A DNA stretch of 64,000 bases from Iamia majanohamensis (GCF_028532485.1 NZ_CP116942.1:2418001-2482000); one strand, 5' to 3'; positions 9,526 to 18,214 are shown, numbered from the stretch's first letter. Notes: a model not told the origin generated them from the sequence alone. Numbers and translations are program-made.

Positions 9526-9828
9526 GTGCCCCACCTCGACGCCGTCGCCGTCATCACCGCCAAGACCGGGTCCGAGGAGGTGGTGGGCGACGCCCTCCGC
9601 GCCCTGGTCGAGCCCACCCGGGCCGAGGCCGGGTGCGTGTCCTACGACCTGTTCGAGTCGGCCGCCTCGCCCGGCACGTTCGTCACCATCGAGCGCTGGC
9701 GGGGCCAGGCCGACCTCGACGCCCACATGCAGACCCCCCACATCGCCGAGGCCCTGGCCGCCGCAGGCGACCACATGGACGGCCCGCCCGCCATCCACCC
9801 CCTGACGCCGACCGGCCCCCAGCCCTAG
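9526..9828 (+). CDS. Antibiotic biosynthesis monooxygenase (ABM) domain protein
   Basis: 100 residues: a single ferredoxin-like ABM domain. AVITAKTGSEEVVGDALRAL, CVSYDLFES, TIERWRGQADLDAHMQTPH and the trailing HI segment are the family pattern, including the conserved E-x-W and H. Members act as small quinol monooxygenases or cofactor-independent oxygenases, or may be non-enzymatic. GTG 9526 has AGGAG 5 nt upstream, and a TACGGT box at 9492 could be its promoter. It sits inverted inside the arg cluster between argJ and argB and shares a regulatory gap with the argB operator. Substrate unknown. Confidence 0.82.
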   Translation: MPHLDAVAVITAKTGSEEVVGDALRALVEPTRAEAGCVSYDLFESAASPGTFVTIERWRGQADLDAHMQTPHIAEALAAAGDHMDGPPAIHPLTPTGPQP

Positions 9829-9838
9829 GGCGTCCCCG

Positions 9839-9878
9839 GCGACGGATCTCGACACACATGGGTGTCGGGACCCGTCGC
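9839..9878. terminator. Palindrome between convergent ABM gene and argJ
   Basis: GCGACGG...CGACAC and GTGTCG...CCGTCGC form an imperfect stem of about 17 bp around an ACATGG loop. It lies between the stops at 9828 (plus) and 9883 (minus), where a bidirectional terminator is expected. It looks like a single copy of the kind of palindrome seen as pairs elsewhere in the window. Confidence 0.6.
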
Positions 9879-9882
9879 GAGA

Positions 9883-11052
9883 TCAGCTCGTGCCCATGTT
9901 CTCGTCGACGTAGGCGTGGGTGAGGTCGTTGGTGAGCACGGTGGCCGTGCCGTCGCCCAACCCGAGGTCGCAGGTGATCTCGAGGTGGCGACCGTCCATG
10001 TGGGAGGCCACCGCGGCACCGTCGTGGTCGACGGTCACCCCGCCGGCGGCCACGGTGACCCCGCCGTAGGTGACCGAGACCCGCTCCTGGTCGAAGGCGA
10101 TGCCGGCGCTGCCCAGCTCGCTGGCCAGGCGCCCCCAGTAGGGGTCGCGGCCGTACCAGGAGCACTTGCACAGCAGGCTGCGGGCGATCCGCTCGGCGCC
10201 GGTGCGGGCCTCGGCGTCGGACGCGGCCCCGGCGACGGTGAGGCGGACCACCTTGGTGGCCCCCTCGGCGTCGTCGGCCATCTGCTCGGCCAGCGACGTG
10301 CAGACCTCGGCCACGGCCCGGGCCAGGTCGTCCTCGTCGACCGGCCCGGCCTCCCCCGACGCGAGCAGCAGCACGGTGTCGTTGGTCGAGGTGCAGCCGT
10401 CGGTGAGCAGTGCGTTGAAGCTGCCGTCGACCGCGGCGGACAGGACCCGCTGGAGGGTGGGCGGGTCGACGTCGGCGTCGGTGGTGAGCACGGCGAGCAT
10501 GGTGGCCATCGACGGGGCCAGCATGGCGGCCCCCTTGGCCATGCCGCCGACGGTGACGTCGCCGGCCCGGGCCACGGCCTCCTTGCGGGCGGTGTCGGTG
10601 GTGCGCAGGGCCTCGGCTGCGGCCGCGCCCCCGGCGTCGTCGCCGGTCAGGCCGGCGACCAGCTCGTCGACCGCGCCCAGCAGCGGCTCGACCGGCAGGG
10701 GGATGCCGATCAGGCCGGTGGAGCACACCAGCACCTCGTCCTCGGCGCAGCCGAGGTCGGCGGCCACCGCGGCGCAGGTGCGCTCGGCGTCGGCCCGGCC
10801 GGGGGCCCCGGTGGCGGCGTTGGCGTTGCCGCTGTTGAGCACCACCGCAGCGGCCTTGCCCGCGGTCGACCCGAGGTGGTCCTGCGACACCAGCACCGGT
10901 GCCGCGGTCATCAGGTTCGCGGTGAACACGCCGGCGGCGGGGACGGCGCGTCCGGACGCGGTGGACACCAGGGCCAGGTCGGGGTCGCCGCTCTCCTTGA
11001 TGCCGGCGGCCAGCCCCGCGGCCACGAACCCCTGCGGTGCGGTGACGCTCAC
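9883..11052 (-). CDS. argJ: Bifunctional ornithine acetyltransferase / N-acetylglutamate synthase
   Basis: 389 residues. ArgJ moves the acetyl group from N-acetylornithine to glutamate, making the pathway cyclic; the bifunctional form can also use acetyl-CoA. KGAAMLAPSMATML at 173-186 contains the self-cleavage point before T184 that yields the alpha and beta chains. The ending NDLTHAYVDENMGTS is typical. GTG 11052 starts MSVTAPQGFVAAGLAAG. It follows argC across a gap filled by a family D repeat pair. The cluster has no argE, which fits the ArgJ route. Confidence 0.95.
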   Translation of the reverse strand: MSVTAPQGFVAAGLAAGIKESGDPDLALVSTASGRAVPAAGVFTANLMTAAPVLVSQDHLGSTAGKAAAVVLNSGNANAATGAPGRADAERTCAAVAADLGCAEDEVLVCSTGLIGIPLPVEPLLGAVDELVAGLTGDDAGGAAAAEALRTTDTARKEAVARAGDVTVGGMAKGAAMLAPSMATMLAVLTTDADVDPPTLQRVLSAAVDGSFNALLTDGCTSTNDTVLLLASGEAGPVDEDDLARAVAEVCTSLAEQMADDAEGATKVVRLTVAGAASDAEARTGAERIARSLLCKCSWYGRDPYWGRLASELGSAGIAFDQERVSVTYGGVTVAAGGVTVDHDGAAVASHMDGRHLEITCDLGLGDGTATVLTNDLTHAYVDENMGTS

Positions 11053-11073
11053 CGCGTGGCTCCCGTCGGTCCG

Positions 11074-11190
11074 TTCTGGTCTGAGGATGCGCCCGCGAGG
11101 GCTCGATCCCAGACCAGAAGGGCCTGCGCCCCATGCCGGATCGGTTCTGGTCTGAGGATGCGCCCGCGAGGGCCTGATCCCAGACCAGTA
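11074..11190. repeat. Pair of ~46-bp palindromic repeats (family D)
   Basis: Units at 11074-11119 and 11145-11190. Each is TTCTGGTCTG, then a nearly identical core starting AGGATGCGCCCGCGAGGG, then CAGACCAGAA (CAGACCAGTA in the second). The 10-bp arms can form a stem with a loop of about 26 nt. The pair fills most of the argC-argJ spacer. Confidence 0.85.
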
Positions 11191-11206
11191 CGGGGGCGAG
11201 GTGCGG

Positions 11207-12241
11207 TCACGGGTAGGTGCCGATGGTCGAGAGGCCGGTGCCCTCGGGCAGGCCCAGGGCCAGGTTGGCGCACTGGACCGCGGCGCCGGAGGCGCCCTTG
11301 CCCAGGTTGTCGAGGGCGCACAGCGAGACGATCCAGCCGGTGCGCTCGTCGAGGTGGGCGGCCACGTGGGCCGCGTTGGACCCCTGGGTGGCCTTGGTCG
11401 ACGGCGAGCCGGGCACCACCGACACGAAGGCCTCCTCGGCGTAGGCGTCGGCCACCGCGGCGGCGACGTCGGCTGCGGTCGTGCCCTCGACGGGCCGGGA
11501 GTAGCAGGTGGCGAGCATCCCCCGGCTCATGGGCACGAGGTGGGGGGTGAAGACGACCTGGGCCGCCGTCCCCGCCACCCGGGTGAGGGTCTGCTCGATC
11601 TCCGGCGTGTGGCGGTGGCGCAGCAGGCCGTAGGCGGTCACGTCGCCGTCGGCCGCGCAGAACGTGGTGGTGGGCTTGGCCGGCCGGCCGGCGCCGGACA
11701 CCCCGCTGACGGCGTCGACCACGATGCCGGTGGGCGCGACCAGCCCGGCCCGCAGGAGGGGGGCGAGGGCCAGGGCCGCGGCCGTCGGGTAGCAGCCGGG
11801 CCCGGCCACGAGCGTGGCGCCCAGCAGGTCGGGGCGGAACAGCTCGGGCAGGCCGTAGGCCGCCTCGGCCAGCAGGTCGGGGACGGTGTGGGCCTCGCCG
11901 TACCACTCCGGGTAGAGGTCGGCGTCGGCCAGGCGGAAGTCGGCGGCCAGGTCCACCACCGCGCCGACCCGGTCCCGCAGGTCGGGGACCACGGCCTGGC
12001 TGGCGCCGTGGGGCAGGGCGCAGAACACCAGGTCGAGCCCGTCGACGGCGGCCGGGTCGTAGGTGTCGAAGGTCCGGTCGCCGTAGGCCCCGACCAGGCT
12101 GGGGTAGAGGTCGGCCACGGGCTGGCCCGCCTGCGAGTCGCCCGTGGCCACCGCGACCTCGAGGTCGGGGTGCCCGGCCAGGAGCCGCAGGAGCTCGGCG
12201 CCGGTGTACCCCGACGCCCCGACGATGCCGACCTTGGCCAT
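11207..12241 (-). CDS. argC: N-acetyl-gamma-glutamyl-phosphate reductase
   Basis: 344 residues. It reduces acetylglutamyl phosphate to the semialdehyde with NADPH. The dinucleotide loop GASGYTG is at 8-14 and the catalytic Cys is C150 in AGPGCYPTA. Of two in-frame ATGs I chose 12241 (MAKVGIVGAS): a TAGGAT box lies 7 nt before it, the leaderless pattern of this genome, while the ATG at 12250 overlaps that box. It is the first gene of the cluster and carries the strongest ArgR-like operator. Confidence 0.94.
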   Translation of the reverse strand: MAKVGIVGASGYTGAELLRLLAGHPDLEVAVATGDSQAGQPVADLYPSLVGAYGDRTFDTYDPAAVDGLDLVFCALPHGASQAVVPDLRDRVGAVVDLAADFRLADADLYPEWYGEAHTVPDLLAEAAYGLPELFRPDLLGATLVAGPGCYPTAAALALAPLLRAGLVAPTGIVVDAVSGVSGAGRPAKPTTTFCAADGDVTAYGLLRHRHTPEIEQTLTRVAGTAAQVVFTPHLVPMSRGMLATCYSRPVEGTTAADVAAAVADAYAEEAFVSVVPGSPSTKATQGSNAAHVAAHLDERTGWIVSLCALDNLGKGASGAAVQCANLALGLPEGTGLSTIGTYP

Positions 12242-12248
12242 GGCCGCC

Positions 12249-12279
12249 ATCCTATGCGTTGGTACGCATCACTATGCAA
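12249..12279 (-). promoter_or_regulatory. argC promoter with ArgR operator in its spacer
   Basis: On the minus strand: TTGCAT (12279-12274), 19 bp, TAGGAT (12254-12249), 7 nt, argC ATG. The spacer holds the perfect palindrome ATGCGT-TGGT-ACGCAT at 12254-12269. The same -35/19/-10 geometry and operator position recur before argB. Bound ArgR would cover the promoter. Confidence 0.78.
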
Positions 12280-12300
12280 GACCGGCAGCCGGGGGAGTCG

Positions 12301-12546
12301 TCAGGCCGTGTTCCAGCAGGCGATCGCATCGGCCTCCGGATCTGGTGTCCAGTCGGTCTCGACGTCCACGACGCGGACGACGCTGACCCGCACCTCCGGG
12401 TCGAGCATCAGCAGTCGCGCGGTCGCGAGGAACACGGCCATCCGCTCACCCGCAGGGGTACAGGCACGGACGCGTCGGCTGTCCCCCTGCGCCACCTCGA
12501 GCTCCACGGTGTGCCGCTTGGTCGATGCGGGCCGAACTCGGCGCAC
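12301..12546 (-). CDS. Small hypothetical protein between pheT and argC
   Basis: 81 residues, starting at GTG 12546 only 4 bp after the pheT stop, so it could be the last gene of the phe operon. The sequence (MRRVRPASTKRHTVELEVAQ, then strands such as RMAVFLATARLLML and VRVSVVRVVDVETDW) reads like a small alpha/beta protein and is less GC-driven than the shadow frames around it. I recognise no family. A real gene is likely, not certain. Confidence 0.5.
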   Translation of the reverse strand: MRRVRPASTKRHTVELEVAQGDSRRVRACTPAGERMAVFLATARLLMLDPEVRVSVVRVVDVETDWTPDPEADAIACWNTA

Positions 12547-12550
12547 GGCG

Positions 12551-14944
12551 TCAGCCCCGGAGGGTGGCCCCGTGGGCGGCGACGACGGCGTCGATGAGGG
12601 CCTGGCGCGCCTCGGCCACCTCGGCGTCGGTGAGGGTCCGCTCGGGCGAGTCGAACCGCACCCGGTAGGCGAGCGAGCGGGTGCCCTCGGCCACGCCGGG
12701 GCCGCGGTAGGTGTCGAACAGGCCGACCGACCACACCAGCGGCGAGGCCCCGACGAGGGTGCGCTCGACGTCGACCGCGGAGGTGGTCTCGGCCACCTCG
12801 AAGGCCAGGTCGACGTCGCTGGAGGGGAACCGCGACACCGGGCGGTAGGCGGCCTCGCCCACCTCCCGGGCCAGCAGCGCGCCCAGGTCGACCTCGAGCC
12901 ACGCCACCCGCTCGACGATGCCGTGGTGGGCCAGGACGTCGGGGTCGACCTCGCCGACCACGCCGACGGGCTCCCCCGCCACGCGCGCCACGGCGCTGCG
13001 GGTGGGGTGGAGGCCGGGGCGGGGCTCGTCGGCGACGTCGACGTCGGGCAGGCCGAGCCGGGCGGCCAGGGCGAGCCAGGTGCGCACCGCCTCGGGCGCC
13101 TCGGCGCCGGCCAGGGCCACCCCGAGGTGCTCGCGCTCGTCGGGCAGGAGGTCCGGGCGGCTGGGGCCCTCGGGGGCGGCGGCCCCGGCGCGGGGCAGGA
13201 ACACGTGGCCCACCTCGAAGAGGCGCACCCCGGTGCTGCGGCGGGCCGCGTTGGTCGCCACCGCCTGGACGAGGCCCGGCAGCAGGGTTGTGCGCAGCAC
13301 CGACTCCTCGGCCACGAGCGAGTTGCGCAGCTCGATGCCGTCGGCGGGGAAGCCGCAGGCGGTGAGGTCGCCGGGGGCGAGGAACGGCAGGGGCATCACC
13401 TCGGTGAGGCCCCGGCCGGTGAGCAGGCGGCGCACCTCGCGCCGGCGGCGCTGCACCGGCGAGAGGCGCCCCGGGCGCGACGTGGCCAGCTCCCGGCGAG
13501 GGATGGCGGCGTAGCCGTGGTGGCGGGCCACCTCCTCCACCACGTCGATCTCCTCGGTGGAGTCGTAGCGCCAGCTGGGGATGGTGACGTCGAGGTCGCC
13601 CCCGGCGTCGGCGGCGGGGGTTGAGGTGAACCCGATGGGGTCGAGCAGGGCCGTGATCGCGCTCGCGTCGAGGTCGGTGCCGAGCACCTGGTTCACCCGC
13701 CCGGTGCGGACCCGGACCGGGGCGCGGTCGGGCAGCCGGCCGCGCTCGTCGACCTTCCCCGGGGCGAGGGTGGTCCCGCAGTGCTCCTGGGCCAGGGCGG
13801 CGAAGCGGGCCGCGGCGAGGTCGATGACCTCCGGGTCGCAGCCCCGCTCGAAGCGGGCCGCGGCCTCGGTGCGCAGACCCAGGCGGCGCGCCGTGCGCCC
13901 CACCGAGCGGGGCAGGAACCAGGCCATCTCCAGGGCCACGTCGGTGGTGGTCGGCGAGATCTCGGCCGAGGCGCCGCCCATCACCCCGGCGATGCCGAGG
14001 GCGACGTCGTCGCCGCCGCAGATGAGCAGGTCGTCGCCGTCGAGGGTCCGCTCGACGTCGTCGAGGGTGGTCATGGCCTCGCCGGGCCGGGCCCGGCGGA
14101 TCCGGAACCGGCCCTCGGGCACGCCGGCCAGGTCGTAGGGGTGGTTGGGCTGGCCCAGCTCGAGCATCACGTAGTTGGAGATGTCGACCAGGCCGCTGAT
14201 GGGCCGCATGCCGAGGTGGGTGAGGCGGCGCTGCATCCACTCCGGGGAGGGGGCGGTGGGGTCGAGGCCGCGCAGGAGCCAGGCCCCGAAGCGCCCGCAC
14301 AGGTCGGGGTCGAGGATCTCGACGCCCAGCTCGCTGGCGGCGTCGGCCCCGCCGGTGGCGGGCTGCGGGTCGGGCCGTGCGAAGGGCACGCCCAGGCGGG
14401 CGGCCAGGTCCCGGGCCAGGCCGGCGACGCACAGGGCGTCGGGCCGGTTGGCGTTGACCTCGAGGTCCCAGAGCACGTCGGGCTCGATGCCGAGGGCCTC
14501 GGCCACCGGCGTGCCCGGCGCCAGGTCCGGCGGCAGGACGCGGATGCCGCTGTGGTCGGCGCCCAGGCCCAGCTCGGCCGACGAGCAGAGCATCCCGTTG
14601 GACCACTCGCCCCGCATCTTGCGCCGGGCGATCTCCATGCCGTCGGGCATGGTCGTGCCCAGGGTGGCCAGGGGCACGAGGTCGCCGGCGCCCATGTTGA
14701 AGGCGCCGCAGCAGATCTGGAGGGCCTCGCCGTCGCCGAGGTCGACGTCGACGAGCTGGATGCGGTCGGCCTTCGGGTGGGGGCGGGTCTCGAGGACCCG
14801 GGCCACGACGATGCCGTCGAGGCCCTCGCCCAGGCGCGTGACCTCCTCGACCGGGGTGCCCAGGTCGCTGAAGGCGTCGCCGATGGCGTCGGGGTCGGCC
14901 TCGATGGGGGCCAGGTCGCGGAGCCAGGAGAGCAGGACCTTCAT
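12551..14944 (-). CDS. pheT: Phenylalanyl-tRNA synthetase beta subunit
   Basis: 797 residues, the usual bacterial length. Domains in order: N-terminal MKVLLSWLRDLAP, an EMAP/OB tRNA-binding domain around 40-150 (HPKADRIQLVDVDLGDG), B3/B4 editing domain around 200-390, B5, the catalytic-like core, and the C-terminal FDX-ACB anticodon-binding domain in the last 95 residues (YRPVSRFPSSDVDLAFEV). It forms the alpha2-beta2 enzyme with PheS and clears mischarged Tyr. ATG 14944 overlaps the pheS stop (TGATG). Confidence 0.97.
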   Translation of the reverse strand: MKVLLSWLRDLAPIEADPDAIGDAFSDLGTPVEEVTRLGEGLDGIVVARVLETRPHPKADRIQLVDVDLGDGEALQICCGAFNMGAGDLVPLATLGTTMPDGMEIARRKMRGEWSNGMLCSSAELGLGADHSGIRVLPPDLAPGTPVAEALGIEPDVLWDLEVNANRPDALCVAGLARDLAARLGVPFARPDPQPATGGADAASELGVEILDPDLCGRFGAWLLRGLDPTAPSPEWMQRRLTHLGMRPISGLVDISNYVMLELGQPNHPYDLAGVPEGRFRIRRARPGEAMTTLDDVERTLDGDDLLICGGDDVALGIAGVMGGASAEISPTTTDVALEMAWFLPRSVGRTARRLGLRTEAAARFERGCDPEVIDLAAARFAALAQEHCGTTLAPGKVDERGRLPDRAPVRVRTGRVNQVLGTDLDASAITALLDPIGFTSTPAADAGGDLDVTIPSWRYDSTEEIDVVEEVARHHGYAAIPRRELATSRPGRLSPVQRRRREVRRLLTGRGLTEVMPLPFLAPGDLTACGFPADGIELRNSLVAEESVLRTTLLPGLVQAVATNAARRSTGVRLFEVGHVFLPRAGAAAPEGPSRPDLLPDEREHLGVALAGAEAPEAVRTWLALAARLGLPDVDVADEPRPGLHPTRSAVARVAGEPVGVVGEVDPDVLAHHGIVERVAWLEVDLGALLAREVGEAAYRPVSRFPSSDVDLAFEVAETTSAVDVERTLVGASPLVWSVGLFDTYRGPGVAEGTRSLAYRVRFDSPERTLTDAEVAEARQALIDAVVAAHGATLRG

Positions 14945-15954
14945 CAGAACTGCTCCAGGAAGCGCACGTCGACCGACAGGATCTCGCGCAGGTCTGCGAC
15001 CCCGTGGCGGGCCAGGGCCAGGCGGTCGATGCCGAACCCGAAGGCGAACCCGGTGAACTCCTCGGGGTCGATCCCGCCGTTGCGCAGCACCTGGGGGTGG
15101 ACCATGCCGCAGCCGCCCAGCTCCAGCCAGCTGCCGTCGGGGCGCTGGATGTCGAACTCGGCCGACGGCTCGGTGAACGGGAAGTACGACGGCCGCAGGC
15201 GCGACGAGAACCCGGCGCCGAAGTAGGCCCGGGTGAAGGCCTCGATGGTGCCGGCCAGGTGCCCGAAGGTGATGCCCCGGTCGACGACGAGGGCCTCGAT
15301 CTGGTGGAACGTGGCCAGGTGGGTGGCGTCGCGGGCCTCGTTGCGGTGCACCCGGCCGGGGACCACGACGTAGATGGGCGGGCCCTGCTGCTCCATGACC
15401 CGGAGCTGCACGGGGGAGGTGTGGGTGCGCAGCACCACGTCGCCGGGGTCGCCCAGGTCGACGAAGAAGGTGTCCTGCATGTCCCGGGCCGGGTGGTAGG
15501 CGGGGATGTTGAGGCCGGTGAAGTTGTGCCAGTCGTCCTCCACCTCGGGGCCCTCGGCCACCTCGAAGCCGAGGCCGACGAACACGTCCTCCAGCTCCTC
15601 CATGGTCTGGGTCACCAGGTGGAGGTGCCCGGCGCCGTGGGCGGGCCGGACCTCGCTCAGGTCGAGGCGCTCGGCCTGCACCACCTCGGCCCGGGCCGCG
15701 GCCTCCAGGTCGGACCGACGGGTCGCGGCGGCCTCGGCCACCTCGGCGGTGACCCGGTTGAGGGCCTGGCCCGCCTCCCGCCGCCCGTCGGCGTCGAGTC
15801 CGCCCAGGCCGCGCTTGACCCCGGCCAGCTCGGAGCCCTTGCCGGTGAGCTCGGACTCGGCCGCCTTCAGGGCGTCGAGGTCGGGGGCGGTGCGGAGGCG
15901 CTCGACCGCGGCGGCCCCGATGCGCTCGATGTCGTCGGTGACCTGGGAGCCCAT
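14944..15954 (-). CDS. pheS: Phenylalanyl-tRNA synthetase alpha subunit
   Basis: 336 residues. It is the catalytic class II synthetase subunit: N-terminal coiled coil, then HNFTGLNIPAYHPARDMQDT, motif 2 around FTEPSAEFDIQ and motif 3 GFGIDRLALARHGVADLR near the C-terminus. ATG 15954 gives MGSQVTDDIERIGAAAVERL. It follows the histidine kinase across a 194-bp gap mostly filled by a family C repeat pair, which raises the question whether pheST has its own promoter there; I see no clear one. Confidence 0.97.
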   Translation of the reverse strand: MGSQVTDDIERIGAAAVERLRTAPDLDALKAAESELTGKGSELAGVKRGLGGLDADGRREAGQALNRVTAEVAEAAATRRSDLEAAARAEVVQAERLDLSEVRPAHGAGHLHLVTQTMEELEDVFVGLGFEVAEGPEVEDDWHNFTGLNIPAYHPARDMQDTFFVDLGDPGDVVLRTHTSPVQLRVMEQQGPPIYVVVPGRVHRNEARDATHLATFHQIEALVVDRGITFGHLAGTIEAFTRAYFGAGFSSRLRPSYFPFTEPSAEFDIQRPDGSWLELGGCGMVHPQVLRNGGIDPEEFTGFAFGFGIDRLALARHGVADLREILSVDVRFLEQF

Positions 15955-16040
15955 GGACGGCTCACCCTGCCCGGTGCCCCCCACCGCCGACAAGTCCGTT
16001 CCGCGGCGCCGCGACGTCCCCCGCCGGTCCGCCGCGCCCA

Positions 16041-16150
16041 CGAACCAGAGACCAGACGCGTCGCCCCGCGACGCGACCGGTCGCTGCTTCGTGGTCCCGT
16101 CCGAACCAGAGACCAGACGCGTCGCCCCCGCGACGCGGACGGTCGCGGCT
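16041..16150. repeat. Pair of ~50-bp palindromic repeats (family C, copies 1 and 2)
   Basis: Units at 16041-16092 and 16102-16150 begin CGAACCAGAGACCAGACGCG and end near GGTCGCTGCTTCG or a decayed form; the second runs into the kinase stop codon. The same family recurs as a pair at 34993-35105, 19 kb away, where the arms CGAACCAGCGACC / GGTCGCTGGTTCG are better preserved. No gene lies in 15955-16148. Confidence 0.88.
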
Positions 16151-16880
16151 ACGAGGGCATCGGGGGGCGGGCGGGGGCCGAGAGCGGGAGGGTGACGCGG
16201 AAGGTGCTGCCCTCCCCCACCGTCGAGGTGGCCTCGACGGTGCCGCCGTGGGCCTCGACCAGGCCCCGGGTGATCCAGAGGCCGAGGCCGGTGCCGGTGG
16301 GGCGGCCCTCCTCCCGGCGGAAGAACCGCTCGAACACGCGGGGCAGGTCCTCGGGCGGGATGCCCTCGCCCCGGTCGGTGACGGCCACGACCACCGCGTC
16401 GCCGTCATCGGCCACGGCCCCCTCGACGACGAGCCCGACGGGGCTGCCGTACTTGGCCGCGTTCTCGACCAGGTTGGTGAGGACCTGCTCCAGCTTGTCG
16501 GCGTCGGCCACCACCTCGGGGACGTCGTCGGCGAAGGTGACGGTGGCGTCGAGGTCGGCCTCGTGGAGGGCGACCTTCTCCACCACCGACCGGGCCAGGG
16601 CGGCCAGGTCGACGGGGCGGGGGCTCAGGTGCAGCCGGCCCGTCTCCAGCCGGGAGATGTCGAGCAGCTCGGTGAGCATGCGGGTCACGCGGTCCGCGTC
16701 GAGGCGGATCTGCTCGAGCAGCTCGAGCTTGCGGTCCTCGGCGATGCCGTCCCACCGCGAGATGAGCAGGTTGGTGAAGCCCTTGATGGACGTGAGGGGG
16801 CTGCGCAGCTCGTGGCTCACCGTGGCGATCAGCTCGATGGGGTCGGCCGGCCCCTCCTCCGACGGGTCGGGCGGGGTCAC
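16149..16880 (-). CDS. Soluble sensor histidine kinase (orphan)
   Basis: 243 residues containing only the kinase core. H-box SHELRSPLTSIKGF with phospho-acceptor H23, N-box LTNLVENAAKYG, G1 DRGEGIP, F-box FERFF, G2 GTGLGLWI. There is no membrane segment and no PAS or receiver domain, so it must sense inside the cell or through a partner. GTG 16880 overlaps the rRNA methylase stop (GTGA). As I recall, a kinase at this spot between the rRNA methylase and pheS is also found in Streptomyces, so the position is old. No response regulator is adjacent. Confidence 0.88.
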   Translation of the reverse strand: MTPPDPSEEGPADPIELIATVSHELRSPLTSIKGFTNLLISRWDGIAEDRKLELLEQIRLDADRVTRMLTELLDISRLETGRLHLSPRPVDLAALARSVVEKVALHEADLDATVTFADDVPEVVADADKLEQVLTNLVENAAKYGSPVGLVVEGAVADDGDAVVVAVTDRGEGIPPEDLPRVFERFFRREEGRPTGTGLGLWITRGLVEAHGGTVEATSTVGEGSTFRVTLPLSAPARPPMPS

Positions 16881-17746
16881 CTGGGCCCCGCCCCGGCCCG
16901 CTGGCGCAGCACCTCGTAGGCCAGGACGGACCCGGCGACGGCCACGTTGAGCGACTCCACCCGGCCGGCCATGGGCAGGGAGGCCCGGGCGTCGACGGCG
17001 GCGTCCAGGTCGGCGGGGAGGCCGTGGGCCTCGCTGCCGAGGACGAGGGCCACCGGCCCGGCCAGGTCGAGGTCCTGGGGGGCCAGGCCGCCGGCGCCGG
17101 CGGTGGCCACGCGCTGCACGCCGGCCTCGCCCAGCGCGGCCAGCACCTCCGCGGCCGACCCGTGGCCGACCGGGACCCGGAGGACCGAGCCGGCCGAGGC
17201 CCGCACGACCTTCGGCGACCAGGGGTCGACGGAGCCGTCGGCGAGGACCACCGAGGTGGCCCCCACGGCCTCGGCGGTGCGCAGCAGGGTGCCGGCGTTG
17301 CCCGGGTCGCCCACGGCCACGAGGACGAGGTGGAGCGCGGCGCGGGCGGTGGGGTCGGGGTCCGGTGCGGCGTCGGGGGTGCGGGCCACCGCGGCCACGC
17401 CGTTGGGGGTGCGGGGCTCGACGTGGCCCCGCAGCCCGCCCTGCACCGCCCAGGCCCGAGCCCCGGAGCCCACCGCGGCGGCGACCGCGTCGGCCACCTC
17501 GGGCCGCGTCGTCGCGTCGGGGTCGACGAACACGTCGTGGACCTCGATGCCGGCGGCCACGGCATCGGCCAGGAGGACGGGGCCGTCGAGCACGAAGCGG
17601 CCCTCCTGCTCCCGGGCCCGGCGCTGCCGCGACAGGCGGGCCAGGTCGGCCACCCGCGGGTTCCGGGCCGAGAGGGCCTCGGGCGCGACCGATCCGACGG
17701 CCGCAGCGCGGTCCGTCGGATCGGGGGAGGTCGGTGGGGCCGTCAC
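16877..17746 (-). CDS. TrmH/SpoU-family RNA 2'-O-methyltransferase
   Basis: 289 residues: a short N-terminal substrate-binding domain (LDGPVLLADAVAAGIEVHDV) and a C-terminal SPOUT knot. Motif 1 is GDPGNAGTLLRTAEA, motif 2 VALVLGSEAHGLP, motif 3 LPMAGRVESLNVAVAGSVL. It uses S-adenosylmethionine to methylate a ribose in rRNA or tRNA; the exact base cannot be told. GTG 17746 is assumed. It sits 26 bp downstream of rplT in the infC operon, a common actinobacterial arrangement. Confidence 0.9.
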   Translation of the reverse strand: MTAPPTSPDPTDRAAAVGSVAPEALSARNPRVADLARLSRQRRAREQEGRFVLDGPVLLADAVAAGIEVHDVFVDPDATTRPEVADAVAAAVGSGARAWAVQGGLRGHVEPRTPNGVAAVARTPDAAPDPDPTARAALHLVLVAVGDPGNAGTLLRTAEAVGATSVVLADGSVDPWSPKVVRASAGSVLRVPVGHGSAAEVLAALGEAGVQRVATAGAGGLAPQDLDLAGPVALVLGSEAHGLPADLDAAVDARASLPMAGRVESLNVAVAGSVLAYEVLRQRAGAGPR

Positions 17747-17772
17747 GAGCGGCGCGACGGCCGTCGGGGCGC

Positions 17773-18135
17773 TCAGGCCGCGGACTGGGCCTCGGCCGCC
17801 ACCTTCACCAGGGCCGAGAAGGCCGCCGGGTCGGAGACGGCGAGGTCGGCGAGGACCTTGCGGTCGACCTCGACCTCGGCCACCCGCAGCCCGCTGATGA
17901 AGCGGCTGTAGGACATGCCGTTCTCGCGGCAGGCGGCGTTGATGCGCTGGATCCAGAGCTTGCGGAACTCGCCCTTCTTGGCCCTGCGGTCGCGGTAGGC
18001 GTACTGCAGGGAGTGCATGACCTGCTCGTTGGCGGCGCGGTACGAGCGGCTCTTGTTGCCGTAGTACCCCTTGGCGCGCTCGAGGGTGGCCTTGCGGTGC
18101 TTCTTGCTGTGGACGGATCGCTTGACGCGGGCCAT
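17773..18135 (-). CDS. rplT: Ribosomal protein bL20
   Basis: 120 residues. The basic N-terminus [20 protein letters not shown] and the [17 protein letters not shown] segment are diagnostic. bL20 binds 23S rRNA early in 50S assembly. ATG 18135 fits the universal start. Gene order infC-rpmI-rplT is the classical operon. Confidence 0.98.
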   Translation of the reverse strand: MARVKRSVHSKKHRKATLERAKGYYGNKSRSYRAANEQVMHSLQYAYRDRRAKKGEFRKLWIQRINAACRENGMSYSRFISGLRVAEVEVDRKVLADLAVSDPAAFSALVKVAAEAQSAA

Positions 18136-18214
18136 GTGTCGCTTCCTTCTTCCTCGGTGGGGGCCCGGGCCGGGGGACGGCCGCCGGGCGGGGACGGGGC
18201 GGGCGGGGCCCGGG

